DNA from: Acinetobacter sp. N54.MGS-139 | GTDB taxonomy: Bacteria > Pseudomonadota > Gammaproteobacteria > Burkholderiales > Burkholderiaceae_F | Direction: 5' to 3' | NCBI GenBank assembly: GCA_000980495.1 | Contig: LARN01000003.1 | Location: 1 to 64,000, forward strand | Length of the DNA stretch: 64,000 bases | Shown: one piece after another, positions 28,432 through 36,546 of the stretch | Layout: each line of letters starts with the position of its first letter | Numbering within the stretch: position 1 is the stretch's first letter | Notes under the pieces: generated by a model | What the model was told of the DNA's origin: nothing | Databases searched by the model: none | Seen by the model: only the letters and a program-made list of their open reading frames with translations | Translations under genes and position numbers: made by a program

Positions 28432-29393
28432 ATTTCGTTGACAATGGTGCGCTGCGGAATGTCCCAGAAGGGCGCAACCATATCCTCTTTGCTCTTGAAG
28501 AACTGAACCAGGCGCGTTTGGAACCACTGCAGAAATACGCGGTGGCGGCGAATGCGCCAATTGGTTTTAGAGGTGCACACGAAGCACTCAACCGGAGGAT
28601 GTACCCAGCCGGGAAGAATCGGAACCAATACACCGGAGGCGATTTCCTGAGCACAATGGAAAAGCGGTAAATCTACCGAGATTCCCAGTCCGTCGATGAC
28701 AGACTTTTTAATTGCAAGAATATTGGAAACCCTGAGCACTTGTTTCCACCGGACTTCTTCTCGCCGATCACCGTTTTCTAAATAACGGGTCGCAGGACGG
28801 ACTGTTCCGTCATAGACCAAGAGGGTATGCGCTGCCAGATCCTTAGGATGAAGGGGCAGTCCGTGCTCTTCTATGTAGTGCCGAGAGGCGACCGGAACGT
28901 ATACATTGCGTCCGCGGGAGAACGACACAATCCGCGGGTCTTTTGATTTAAAGCTTGCGACGGAAATGTCGGCTTTGTACTGAAGAATGTCCTGAATATT
29001 TCCGCCTCCGACGATGTCAAAGACAATCTCAGGGTACTGGGAGTTAAATTCCATCAGCATCGGAATATAGACTGCAACAGAGCCCGGTGCTAAAGAAAGA
29101 CGTATTTTGCCCGCCATGCCGGCTGAACTTTGCGTTAGTTCTTTGACCATTTCCTCGTGCTGAAGAAGGATATTTGAGGCATGTTCGTAGGCGATTTTGC
29201 CTGATTCCGTAAGCTGAAGCGGTCTGGTCACTCGGAGAATGAGCGTCTGTCCTAGGGCGTTTTCCAGGGAAGTCAGAGCGCGGGAGACCGTCGAGACTTC
29301 TACGTCAAACTCTCCGGCAGTATCAGAAAAGTTTCGGGTATTGCACAAACTGCAGAACAAGCGCCATGCACTGAGGTCGTCTAGTTTTGACAT
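28428..29393 (-). CDS. LysR-family transcriptional regulator
   Basis: A 321-residue LysR-type regulator. The N-terminal winged helix-turn-helix spans about residues 8-68, with FSDTAGEFDVEVSTVSRALT as the recognition helix region and LENALGQTLILRVTRPLQLT after it. The rest is a ligand-binding domain starting near residue 95 (GKIRLSLAPGSVAVYIPML). It is divergent from the lyase gene across 170 bases, the classic position for a regulator of that operon, with the inducer probably the operon's substrate or product. That control is inference; I could not pick out a clear T-N11-A operator with confidence. Confidence 0.9.
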   Translation of the reverse strand: MSKLDDLSAWRLFCSLCNTRNFSDTAGEFDVEVSTVSRALTSLENALGQTLILRVTRPLQLTESGKIAYEHASNILLQHEEMVKELTQSSAGMAGKIRLSLAPGSVAVYIPMLMEFNSQYPEIVFDIVGGGNIQDILQYKADISVASFKSKDPRIVSFSRGRNVYVPVASRHYIEEHGLPLHPKDLAAHTLLVYDGTVRPATRYLENGDRREEVRWKQVLRVSNILAIKKSVIDGLGISVDLPLFHCAQEIASGVLVPILPGWVHPPVECFVCTSKTNWRIRRHRVFLQWFQTRLVQFFKSKEDMVAPFWDIPQRTIVNEI

Positions 29394-29563
29394 GATGAGA
29401 GAAAAAAGGAATCGAGGATCTGTACATACTTTCTAACAAAAGCGACAAATACGCAAGTACTTTGCGCAAAACGCAAAGTAGCGTTTCCGATTTCGCCTGT
29501 CGATTTTGAGAGCTGACAATCAAAATAACGAAAAACAACCTCAAAACATAGGAGACAAAACAG

Positions 29564-30994
29564 ATGACAGTCAGAGACGAGTTCTTCTGGTTAGGCGAAA
29601 TTAATAAAGCCACCCTCGTGATCAACTCTCGTCAAGGTCTTTTGCCGATGCCAATTGCTAAAGAAGCGGCCAAGGCACTCCGTGAAGTTTTAGCTGACGG
29701 AGACGCTGATCCGACGAAGAGAGCTAAAACTTACATCACGTTTGAACCCTTAATGCTCAAAAAAGCGGATCCGGTCATTACTTTGATGCACGCCGGACGT
29801 TCCAGTCAGGATATGCATGCGACTTATCGCTCCGCTATCCTCAGAGACCATGTTCTCGAAGTCGGTGATGCATTAAACACCGTGCTGGAAACAATGACGG
29901 ACCTGGCAGACAAAAACCGTGAAACCGTCGTCCCCAATTACACCAATGGCGTTGCCGCTCAGCCGAACAGTTTGGCACACTATCTGCTCGCATTTTTGGC
30001 CGGTTTCAGCCGCGATGCTCAGAAGCTTCGCCAATTTTATGTTCGTCTGGACCGCTGCCCGATGGGAAGCACCGTTTTAAACGGCACTTGCTGGCCGCTT
30101 GATCGCCAAGCAATGTGCGAACGCCTGGGCTTTGAAGCCATTGCGGAAAATGCCTACGATGCAACTCAAGTAGGTCAGAGCGATCTGCCCGTAGAATTCG
30201 CAGCGATCCTTACCGGTATTTGCCTGCACATCAATGTTTTCCTGGAAGACTTGATGGTTCAGTACGCTCAGGCTCGTCCCTGGATTCTTCTGCAGGAAGG
30301 CGGAGACAACACCTATGTTTCTTCTGCTATGCCGCAGAAACGCAATCCCGGCTTAGTGAATAACTGCAGAACGGAATCTTCTTCCGTGATCGGCGAAGCT
30401 CAGGCCGAGTTCTTCCGTGCTCACAATCTCCAGAGCGGCATGATTGACCCGAAGAATCAGACACTCAACAGTGCTCTGGCTCTTCATGCGGTTAAAGTTC
30501 TTACTATGTTTAACCGAGTTCTCAAAGCACTCGTGATCAACAAAGATCGTGCATTAGAAGAACTTAACAGCGACTGGACGGCCAGCCAGGAAGTTGCCGA
30601 CCGCCTGATGAAGGAATACGGCGTTCCGTTCCGTATCGGCCACCACGCTGCCAGCCACATTGTTTCCTATGCTCGCGCCAACAACATTCTTCCGCTCGAC
30701 TTCCCGTACGCCAAGATGCAGGAAATCTACAAGGAAGTCATCGATAAAGAATTCCCTGAAGGCGATCCGAAGTTCCCGATGAGCGAGGAAGAATTCAGAG
30801 AAGCATTAAACCCTGTTTCTATCGTTCACAACCGTAAGACACTTGGCGGACCTCAGCCCGCTGAGCTGGAAAGAATGCTCAAAGAGCAGACAGCCGAAAA
30901 CCATCTCAACGAACAATGGGTGGCTGACAAGAAAGCGTTTATCCAATCTTCCCTCGATAAATTAAATAAAGAATTTGAAACCTTAGGAGAATAA
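29564..30994 (+). CDS. Argininosuccinate-lyase-like enzyme of the fumarase/aspartase superfamily
   Basis: A 476-residue lyase that should eliminate an amine or other group from a substituted succinate and release fumarate. The signature loop reads SSAMPQKRNP (residues 253-262), with the catalytic serine retained. HAGRSSQDMHATY (76-88) corresponds to the HTGRSRNDQ region of ArgH, and GVPFRIGHHAASHIV near residue 350 matches the ArgH GxPFRxAHH segment. The usual YTHLQ motif of ArgH is YTNGV here (126-130), so the conserved histidine is Asn. Loss of that residue, the DcuC and SGNH partners, and LysR control argue for a catabolic enzyme rather than the arginine-pathway ArgH. The substrate is unknown. 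Confidence 0.85.
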   Translation: MTVRDEFFWLGEINKATLVINSRQGLLPMPIAKEAAKALREVLADGDADPTKRAKTYITFEPLMLKKADPVITLMHAGRSSQDMHATYRSAILRDHVLEVGDALNTVLETMTDLADKNRETVVPNYTNGVAAQPNSLAHYLLAFLAGFSRDAQKLRQFYVRLDRCPMGSTVLNGTCWPLDRQAMCERLGFEAIAENAYDATQVGQSDLPVEFAAILTGICLHINVFLEDLMVQYAQARPWILLQEGGDNTYVSSAMPQKRNPGLVNNCRTESSSVIGEAQAEFFRAHNLQSGMIDPKNQTLNSALALHAVKVLTMFNRVLKALVINKDRALEELNSDWTASQEVADRLMKEYGVPFRIGHHAASHIVSYARANNILPLDFPYAKMQEIYKEVIDKEFPEGDPKFPMSEEEFREALNPVSIVHNRKTLGGPQPAELERMLKEQTAENHLNEQWVADKKAFIQSSLDKLNKEFETLGE

Positions 30995-30996
30995 TC

Positions 30997-32367
30997 ATGA
31001 CAGTACTTCTGCCTTGGTTTGCCCTGGTCGTCACTGTTTTGGCGGGCTGGGCAATCATTAAAAGATTGTCTACTTCTATGGTCCTGCTGTTTGCCGGCTT
31101 GGCCATGATCAGCTTTGCCGTGATCTGCGGTGTTCACGGTTTTCTGCCGAAGGGTGTTAAGCCTTCCGGATTCGTATGGTTCGATATTTTCGAACTGCTT
31201 CGTTCTATCGCAACTAAACAGACTTCCGGCATCGGTCTTTTGATTATGGTCGCCGGCGGTTACGCTGCCTACATGGACAGAATCGGCGCTGCTCACGCTC
31301 TGGTTCGCGTTTGTGTTAAACCTTTGGACGCACTGTCTTCCCCGTACCTTGTTCTGGTCATGGGCTATCTGATCGGCCAAGCTCTGGTCACGGTGATTCC
31401 GAGTGCTGCGGGTCTTGCAATGCTGCTGTTGGTTGCTCTGTTCCCGATTCTTCGCGCTGTCGGCTGCTCGCCCGCTGCTTCTGCTGCCGTGATCGGTACA
31501 TCCGCCGGTATGACCTTAGGGCCAGCCTCCGGTACTGCTAACCTTGCTGCTCAGACAGCCGGTTTGGATCCGATCATCTACTTCGTTCAGTGCCAGCTTC
31601 CGGTTGCCATCCCGACTTTGATCGTTGTTGCTATCTGCCATTACTTTGTTCAGAAGTACTATGACAAGAAGAACGACGACGTCTATTCTGACGCCATCCT
31701 GACCAAGAAAGACGACCTTCGCAATGTTCCCGCCTGGTACGCTATCCTTCCGGTCCTTCCGATCGCATTGATGATCATCTTCAGTAAGCTCGTTTATTCT
31801 GCTGTTAAGCTCAATACCATCTCTGCTCTGCTTCTCGTTTGGGTCCTTACTGTCATCATTGAACTCATCAGACGCCGCGATTACAAACCGGTTCTTGCCG
31901 ACGGTGCCTTCATCTTCAAGGCCATGGGCGGAATGTTCTCCTCCATCGTTGCTCTGATTATCTGCGCTGAATTCTTTGCTACCGGCCTGAAAGTTACAGG
32001 TTTAATCTCTGCACTGATTACACACGCTCAGGGTATGGGTTTAGGCCTCAACGGTATGACAGCCGTGCTTACAGCTGTTGTCGGTATCGTGACATTCCTG
32101 ACCGGTTCCGGTGTCGGTGCCTTCTCCAGCTTCGCAGCTCTGGCTCCTGATGTTGCCAGCGGTCTGGGCGGTTCTGCTGCTGCCTTCGTTACCCCGATGC
32201 AGTTCGCTTCCGGTATGCTCCGCGCCATGTCTCCTGTGGCAGGCGTCATCATTGCGGTTGCCGGTGCTGCCGGTGTCTCCCCGATGGCCATCGTTCGCCG
32301 TACTTGGATCCCGATGCTGGCCGGTATGATCACCGTCGTCGTCGCCAACGTAGTTTTCTTAGGCTAA
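30997..32367 (+). CDS. DcuC-family C4-dicarboxylate transporter
   Basis: A 456-residue inner-membrane carrier with about 12 hydrophobic segments, close in length to E. coli DcuC (461). The stretch MTLGPASGTANLAAQTAG followed by YFVQCQLPVAIPTLIVVAIC resembles the DcuC core (GPASGN, HYQLPVALP). DcuC-type carriers exchange or export succinate and fumarate under anaerobic conditions. It starts two bases after the lyase stop, so it is likely to import the lyase substrate or exchange it for succinate. Direction and substrate are inferred. Confidence 0.85.
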   Translation: MTVLLPWFALVVTVLAGWAIIKRLSTSMVLLFAGLAMISFAVICGVHGFLPKGVKPSGFVWFDIFELLRSIATKQTSGIGLLIMVAGGYAAYMDRIGAAHALVRVCVKPLDALSSPYLVLVMGYLIGQALVTVIPSAAGLAMLLLVALFPILRAVGCSPAASAAVIGTSAGMTLGPASGTANLAAQTAGLDPIIYFVQCQLPVAIPTLIVVAICHYFVQKYYDKKNDDVYSDAILTKKDDLRNVPAWYAILPVLPIALMIIFSKLVYSAVKLNTISALLLVWVLTVIIELIRRRDYKPVLADGAFIFKAMGGMFSSIVALIICAEFFATGLKVTGLISALITHAQGMGLGLNGMTAVLTAVVGIVTFLTGSGVGAFSSFAALAPDVASGLGGSAAAFVTPMQFASGMLRAMSPVAGVIIAVAGAAGVSPMAIVRRTWIPMLAGMITVVVANVVFLG

Positions 32368-32380
32368 CTATCTGAACACA

Positions 32381-32400
32381 CGGGCCCGTCTAAGGGCCCG
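32381..32400 (+). repeat. Intercistronic hairpin between the DcuC-like and SGNH genes
   Basis: CGGGCCC (32381-32387), six-base loop, GGGCCCG (32394-32400), with no T run. It probably shields or trims mRNA and lowers expression of the downstream gene rather than ending transcription. Confidence 0.6.
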
Positions 32401-32412
32401 TCGGAGAATCAA

Positions 32413-33222
32413 ATGAAAAAAATCCTCATTCCCGCTTTAACCGCTGCGCTTTTGTGTTCTTCCGCCTTTGCTCTGGAAAACTCGGTTGCTCCGAAAGTTA
32501 CCGATATTAAAAATCATTCCCCGAAAACCGGCCTGATCGTCGGCAACTCCTACAGCTTCTACAACTGCGGTGTTCACGGTTATTTAAGAGGGCTGACACG
32601 CGAAAACAAACAAGATTGGAAAGCTCGCATTGTCACGATCAGCTCCGGCCGTCTTTCTTATCATGATGTAGAGCAATACATGGGTCCTCATGAGATGGAT
32701 CCCTATGTCAAGAAGGACGAGAAGGGCAACCTGATCAATCCGATGTTTGACGTGGTCATTCTGCAGGGCATGTCCACAGAGCCGATCGCAGAAAAAAGCA
32801 TTCCGACATTCAAGAAATTCCTGAAGCAGCACGTCGCCACAGTTAAGGCAAAAGGAGCCGAACCGATTGTGGTTGATACCTGGGCTCGTCAGAACAAGCC
32901 CGAAGACACTAAGAAACTGGCAGATTCAATCATTTCAGCGGCCAATGAAAGTGATGCGATCGTTTTACCGGTCGGATTGGCCTTTGCCGAAAGTCTGAAG
33001 CAGCGTCCGGACCTGGTGATGCATCAAAAAGATAAAAGCCATCCGACGGCAGCCGGTTCTTACTTATACGGCGCAATGCTTTACGGACTGCTCTTCAAGA
33101 AGAGTCCCGAGGGGATGGCTTATTTGGGTGAATGCGAGAAACCTCTGAAACCAGAGGATGCCAAGTTCCTTCAAAAGCTGGCCTGGGATGTTCTTACTGA
33201 CTTCTATGGGTGGAAGAAGTAA
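32413..33222 (+). CDS. Exported SGNH-type hydrolase
   Basis: A 269-residue protein with a signal peptide (MKKILIPALTAALLCSSAFA, cleavage probably after Ala20). The mature part resembles SGNH/GDSL hydrolases: block I is LIVGNSYSFYNCG (nucleophile probably Ser46), and block V is DKSHPTAAGSY with Asp207 and His210. Such enzymes cleave esters or acyl groups. In this operon it could free the lyase substrate, or a precursor of it, in the periplasm. The Asn-for-Asp change in the block I GDS gives GNS, seen in some family branches. The natural substrate is unknown. Confidence 0.8.
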   Translation: MKKILIPALTAALLCSSAFALENSVAPKVTDIKNHSPKTGLIVGNSYSFYNCGVHGYLRGLTRENKQDWKARIVTISSGRLSYHDVEQYMGPHEMDPYVKKDEKGNLINPMFDVVILQGMSTEPIAEKSIPTFKKFLKQHVATVKAKGAEPIVVDTWARQNKPEDTKKLADSIISAANESDAIVLPVGLAFAESLKQRPDLVMHQKDKSHPTAAGSYLYGAMLYGLLFKKSPEGMAYLGECEKPLKPEDAKFLQKLAWDVLTDFYGWKK

Positions 33223-33247
33223 ATAAGCTGTACTCTCCCAAAGCTTG

Positions 33248-33284
33248 CGGTCTTTGCTGATCAAATCAGTGAAGACCGTTTTTT
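33248..33284 (+). terminator. Strong terminator of the lyase-DcuC-SGNH operon
   Basis: CGGTCTTTGCTGAT (33248-33261) pairs with ATCAGTGAAGACCG (33265-33278) around a CAA loop, followed by six T residues (33279-33284). The stop codon of the opposite-strand orphan gene (33266-33268) lies inside it. Confidence 0.92.
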
Positions 33285-33562
33285 AATGCTTCTTGCGGAA
33301 GGTTGACCTGTTCTGGAAGAGGCTGTTTAAACGACAAGGCTAAGTGGACAAGGCTCACGCCGATCGAAGGCCAAACAAGATCGAGCCATTTCGGGGCACC
33401 GTTATGAAATACGGCTTCATAGTCTTTGAGCGCGCTCTTTAGCCCGTGTTTGCTGTTATCGGAGGAATATCCGTTCTGCTGCAGGAGTTTTTCTAAAAGC
33501 GTGCTGTAATCCAACCCGGAAGATGAGCGGTTAGCCAGCGGGTCCATTTCGATATCAGACAT
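33266..33562 (-). CDS. Hypothetical protein of 98 residues
   Basis: I do not recognise this protein. It is small, acidic in the first half (MSDIEMDPLANRSSSGLDYS) with a helix-forming segment LLEKLLQQNGYSSDN, then an Ala-Pro-Lys-Trp stretch (NGAPKWLDLVWPSIGVSLVH) that is too short and mixed to be a clear membrane helix. No signal peptide. It lies between a terminator upstream (33575-33604) and the hairpin that contains its stop codon. The ATG has GGGAT upstream. It could be a real orphan gene fed by read-through or a weak promoter; coding support is moderate. Confidence 0.5.
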   Translation of the reverse strand: MSDIEMDPLANRSSSGLDYSTLLEKLLQQNGYSSDNSKHGLKSALKDYEAVFHNGAPKWLDLVWPSIGVSLVHLALSFKQPLPEQVNLPQEALKNGLH

Positions 33563-33574
33563 TTTTTATCCCAA

Positions 33575-33604
33575 AAATAAAGCCTCCGCGGCGAACGGAG
33601 GCTT
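33575..33604 (-). terminator. Terminator after the Pro/Gln-rich exported protein gene
   Basis: Read on the minus strand: AAGCCTCCG (33604-33596), CGGAGGCTT (33588-33580), then TATTTTTGGG. It lies just before the 98-residue orphan. Confidence 0.85.
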
Positions 33605-33637
33605 ATAACTATAGGCTTTTAGGAAGCCCGATTTGAA

Positions 33638-34339
33638 TTACTGCTGTGCAGACTGGGGAGCCGGAGCCTGAGCAGGAGCTTGAACCGGAGCTTGTGCAGG
33701 GGCAGCTGCCGGAGCCTGACCGGTTGCACCGACTTCAGGGGCGTAAATCATCATCGGGGCATTGCCCATCATCTGACCGTTGCCCATCATCATGCCGTTA
33801 GGAACGATTTCGATCGGCTGGGCCTGTACTGCTCCCGGAGGAAGCTGGTTGTTGGCTTGAGGAGCGGCCGGAGCTGCTTGCGGTGCCGGTTGAGGAGCGG
33901 GCTGAGGAGCAGTCTGAGGGGCTGTCTGAGGTGCGACCTGAGGCGCTGCCTGAGGAGCAGGAACAGCCTGCGGTGTCGGGCCTAAGTCGTCATCGGGAGC
34001 CTGCTGCTGGGCGTTGCCGTTGCCTTGGAGCTGCATGAAAACGCCGAGCTGGCCGGCGATGTAGCCTAAAGCGACAAGAGACTGATCACGAGTGATGGTC
34101 TTGCCGGTCTGGGCTGCACGAGCCTGAACAAACTCACTGGCTCTGTCGAGTTCTGTCTGGGTGACCGGAAAGTCTCCAAACTGCATGTGACCCATGGTGG
34201 CTAACTTGCCGATGACTTCACCGGCAGGATTTGTCGGAGCTTGTTGGTCGGGCTGAGGAGCAGTTTGCTGGGCGAATGCAGATACGGAAAAGCTCAGTGC
34301 GACGGCACTGAGAGCAAGGGTTAATTTTCTAAGAATCAT
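33638..34339 (-). CDS. Exported Pro/Gln/Ala-rich protein with a methionine cluster
   Basis: No known family recognised. The 233-residue product has a clear signal peptide (MILRKLTLALSAVALSFSVS, cleavage near Ala23). Residues 40-105 form a probably folded helical domain. Residues 120-162 are a low-complexity run of AAPQ/TAPQ/PAPQ units, and residues 208-233 a second run of PAQA units. Between them lies a cluster of seven methionines (183-185, 190-191, 196-197) in a Gly/Asn context. It is likely periplasmic or surface-linked. The methionine cluster could bind Cu(I), and the next gene upstream is a ScsB/DsbD-type protein, but this link is only suggestive. Confidence 0.75.
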   Translation of the reverse strand: MILRKLTLALSAVALSFSVSAFAQQTAPQPDQQAPTNPAGEVIGKLATMGHMQFGDFPVTQTELDRASEFVQARAAQTGKTITRDQSLVALGYIAGQLGVFMQLQGNGNAQQQAPDDDLGPTPQAVPAPQAAPQVAPQTAPQTAPQPAPQPAPQAAPAAPQANNQLPPGAVQAQPIEIVPNGMMMGNGQMMGNAPMMIYAPEVGATGQAPAAAPAQAPVQAPAQAPAPQSAQQ

Positions 34340-34441
34340 GTTATTTCTCCACTTCAGAAGCTAGAGAAACTATACTCCGTAAAAACCCTTAGATAGTGAG
34401 TTAACTCCTTGATTCTTACTCAATATGGTGAAAATGCATGC

Positions 34442-36520
34442 CTACTTTGACGCGCTTTTAGGAAGTGTTTTTAGTGCGTCAATCACGATGTCCTGAGTAA
34501 GAAGCTCCGGGAGGATTTTTGCAGTTCCGTCCGGAGAGTAGAGCAGGTAAAGCGGGACGCCGGTTCGGCCGAAGGATTCCAAAGTCTTAGAAATTTCAGC
34601 GTTCCGATTGGTCCAGTCGGCAATAAGAAATTTAACGTTGTGCTCTTTAAAGGCTTTCTGAACATTTTCCCTATCCAGCACGGCAAGTTTATTTGCCTGA
34701 CAAGTCACGCACCAGGAAGCCGTGAAGTCGACAAAAACCGGACGTCCTTCATCAAGGGCAGTTTGGACAGCCGTCGGGGACCAGGCGTCGGCTGTGCTTA
34801 CTTCGACAGGTGCACGCTCAAGCAGCGGAGAAGCGGCGAGGGCATATGCGCCGGCGCCGAGGATAAAAGCCAAAGCCATGAAGCCTTTTGAAGCTGCTTT
34901 GCCGAACTGCAGGCGGCCGTACAAAATCAAAGCGACTGCTAAAAGTACAGCAGCGCAGAGATAGACTCCGAGTGCCGAGAGCGACACTTGCTGCCAAAGA
35001 ACCCAGAAAAGCCAAAGTGCGGTAAGGGCCATCGGAACGGCCATGATTGTTCTGAATATACCCATCCAACGCCCCGGGCGCGGCAGCCAGGCAGTCAGGC
35101 AAGGGAACAGCGCCAGCAGAAGCCAGGGGAGGCTCATGCCAAGACCGAGGCAAACGAAGACGACAAAGGATTCCAGTGCAGAGGCAGAAAGTGCGTAGCC
35201 TAAGGCGGCGCCCATGAACGGGGCCGTGCACGGGGAGGCAACGACGACGGCCAGGATACCGGTTGCAAAACTGCCGGCCAGGGAGGCACCGGAAGTCTGA
35301 CCCGTAGAGGCAATTCTTACGCCGGAAAATTCAAAGGCGCCGGCCAAGTTCAAGGTGATCGTGACAAAAAGGAGCGCTAGCAACGCTACAAACCAAGGCG
35401 ACTGCAGCTGGAAGCCCCAGCCGACGGAGGCTCCGGCCGCTTTTACGGCGATCAAGGCGCCGGCTAAAAGCGTCATGGAAATGAGGACGCCGAGAGTAAA
35501 AGAAAGACCGTGCAGTGCCAGCTTCCCGTCTTTGCGATGCTCAACGAGGCTGAGCATTTTCAATGAGAGAACGGGGAAGACGCAGGGCATCAGATTCAGA
35601 ATCAAGCCGCCGAGGAAAGACATTCCGGCTGCAAGCCAAACCGTTAGGTTGACGTCCGTGTTGTCAGAGGAAGCCGACGGGGGTGTCACGGTTCCAGTTA
35701 CTAAAACATGAGAGAAACTGCCGGACCAGCCGCCTTTAGCGGGGCCGCCGTCAGCGGCAAAGACGCCGGATAAAGTGTCACCGGCTTTCAGTTCTTCCGT
35801 GCCTTGAAGTCGGACAGTGACTTCATCGCCGTTTTTAGATACCGATTGAGGTGCTTTGTAGTCAACAGCTCCTTCGCCTTCGGTAAATACATAAAAATGA
35901 TTGAACGGTTCTGAAGTTTTAAATGTGACGGATAAAGCGTGATTAGAAGTGTCGACCTTTGCAGAGACCGTTTTTAACGGAGCCGGCGTTAAGCCTTCAT
36001 TTGTTTGAAAGAGACCGGCGTTCGGAGAGGGAGCCGGTTCAGTTTTCGAGACTTTAACGGGAACGTCGAACGAAGCACTTCCCGGAATGCATTGTTCCGC
36101 GCACATTAACCAGGAGACATTCGCTTTTGCGACGTAATCTCCTTCCTTGGCAGATGCGGGAACGGAAATTGAAACGGGCAGAAGAACAGAGTCTTCGTAT
36201 CCGAAGTTGGTGAGATCGCCGACGACATAAAGATTCGGCGTTGGCCATTGAATCTGGCCTGCTTTCCAGCCCTCGGGAAGCGTCCAGTCAATGGTAGTCG
36301 GAAGCCCGGTGTCACCGGGCGTTTTCCAATAAGTGTGCCAGCCGGGCTCTTGGGTCAGCAGAACGCCTAAGCGGATGGAGCTTCCGGGCTGGACGGACGT
36401 TGCTTGAGAGATAAGCTCGGCTTTGACCGCTTCGGTTTTCTTCCAAGGAAGAGCCTGTGCGTTTAGAGCAAAGACGGCAAAGAAAAGTAAAAGGAAGCGC
36501 AAAAGCCAAGCAAATCTCAT
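34442..36520 (-). CDS. Thiol:disulfide interchange protein, DsbD/ScsB type
   Basis: Transfers reducing power from cytosolic thioredoxin across the inner membrane to periplasmic thiol proteins. The 692-residue protein has a signal peptide (1-23), an N-terminal periplasmic domain with Cys140 and Cys144 (SWLMCAEQCIPG), a membrane core of about eight helices with Cys313 (NLMPCVFPV) and Cys431 (ASPCTAPF), and a C-terminal thioredoxin domain with the pair C604-V-T-C607 (ASWCVTC). All three cysteine pairs needed for the relay are present. The long N-terminal domain with CxxxC looks like ScsB rather than classical DsbD. It follows hemL by 26 bases. Confidence 0.92.
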   Translation of the reverse strand: MRFAWLLRFLLLFFAVFALNAQALPWKKTEAVKAELISQATSVQPGSSIRLGVLLTQEPGWHTYWKTPGDTGLPTTIDWTLPEGWKAGQIQWPTPNLYVVGDLTNFGYEDSVLLPVSISVPASAKEGDYVAKANVSWLMCAEQCIPGSASFDVPVKVSKTEPAPSPNAGLFQTNEGLTPAPLKTVSAKVDTSNHALSVTFKTSEPFNHFYVFTEGEGAVDYKAPQSVSKNGDEVTVRLQGTEELKAGDTLSGVFAADGGPAKGGWSGSFSHVLVTGTVTPPSASSDNTDVNLTVWLAAGMSFLGGLILNLMPCVFPVLSLKMLSLVEHRKDGKLALHGLSFTLGVLISMTLLAGALIAVKAAGASVGWGFQLQSPWFVALLALLFVTITLNLAGAFEFSGVRIASTGQTSGASLAGSFATGILAVVVASPCTAPFMGAALGYALSASALESFVVFVCLGLGMSLPWLLLALFPCLTAWLPRPGRWMGIFRTIMAVPMALTALWLFWVLWQQVSLSALGVYLCAAVLLAVALILYGRLQFGKAASKGFMALAFILGAGAYALAASPLLERAPVEVSTADAWSPTAVQTALDEGRPVFVDFTASWCVTCQANKLAVLDRENVQKAFKEHNVKFLIADWTNRNAEISKTLESFGRTGVPLYLLYSPDGTAKILPELLTQDIVIDALKTLPKSASK

Positions 36521-36546
36521 AACAACAATGTATCTAACTGAACAAA

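Noticed and set aside
29564..30994. Naming the lyase argH, the arginine-pathway argininosuccinate lyase
   Set aside because: The TH-motif histidine is Asn, and its partners are a LysR regulator, a dicarboxylate carrier and an exported hydrolase rather than arginine genes.
33780..33960. Tandem DNA repeat or CRISPR-like array in the Pro/Gln-rich gene
   Set aside because: The repeats are short, imperfect and in frame, coding for AAPQ/TAPQ-type units; there are no spacers.
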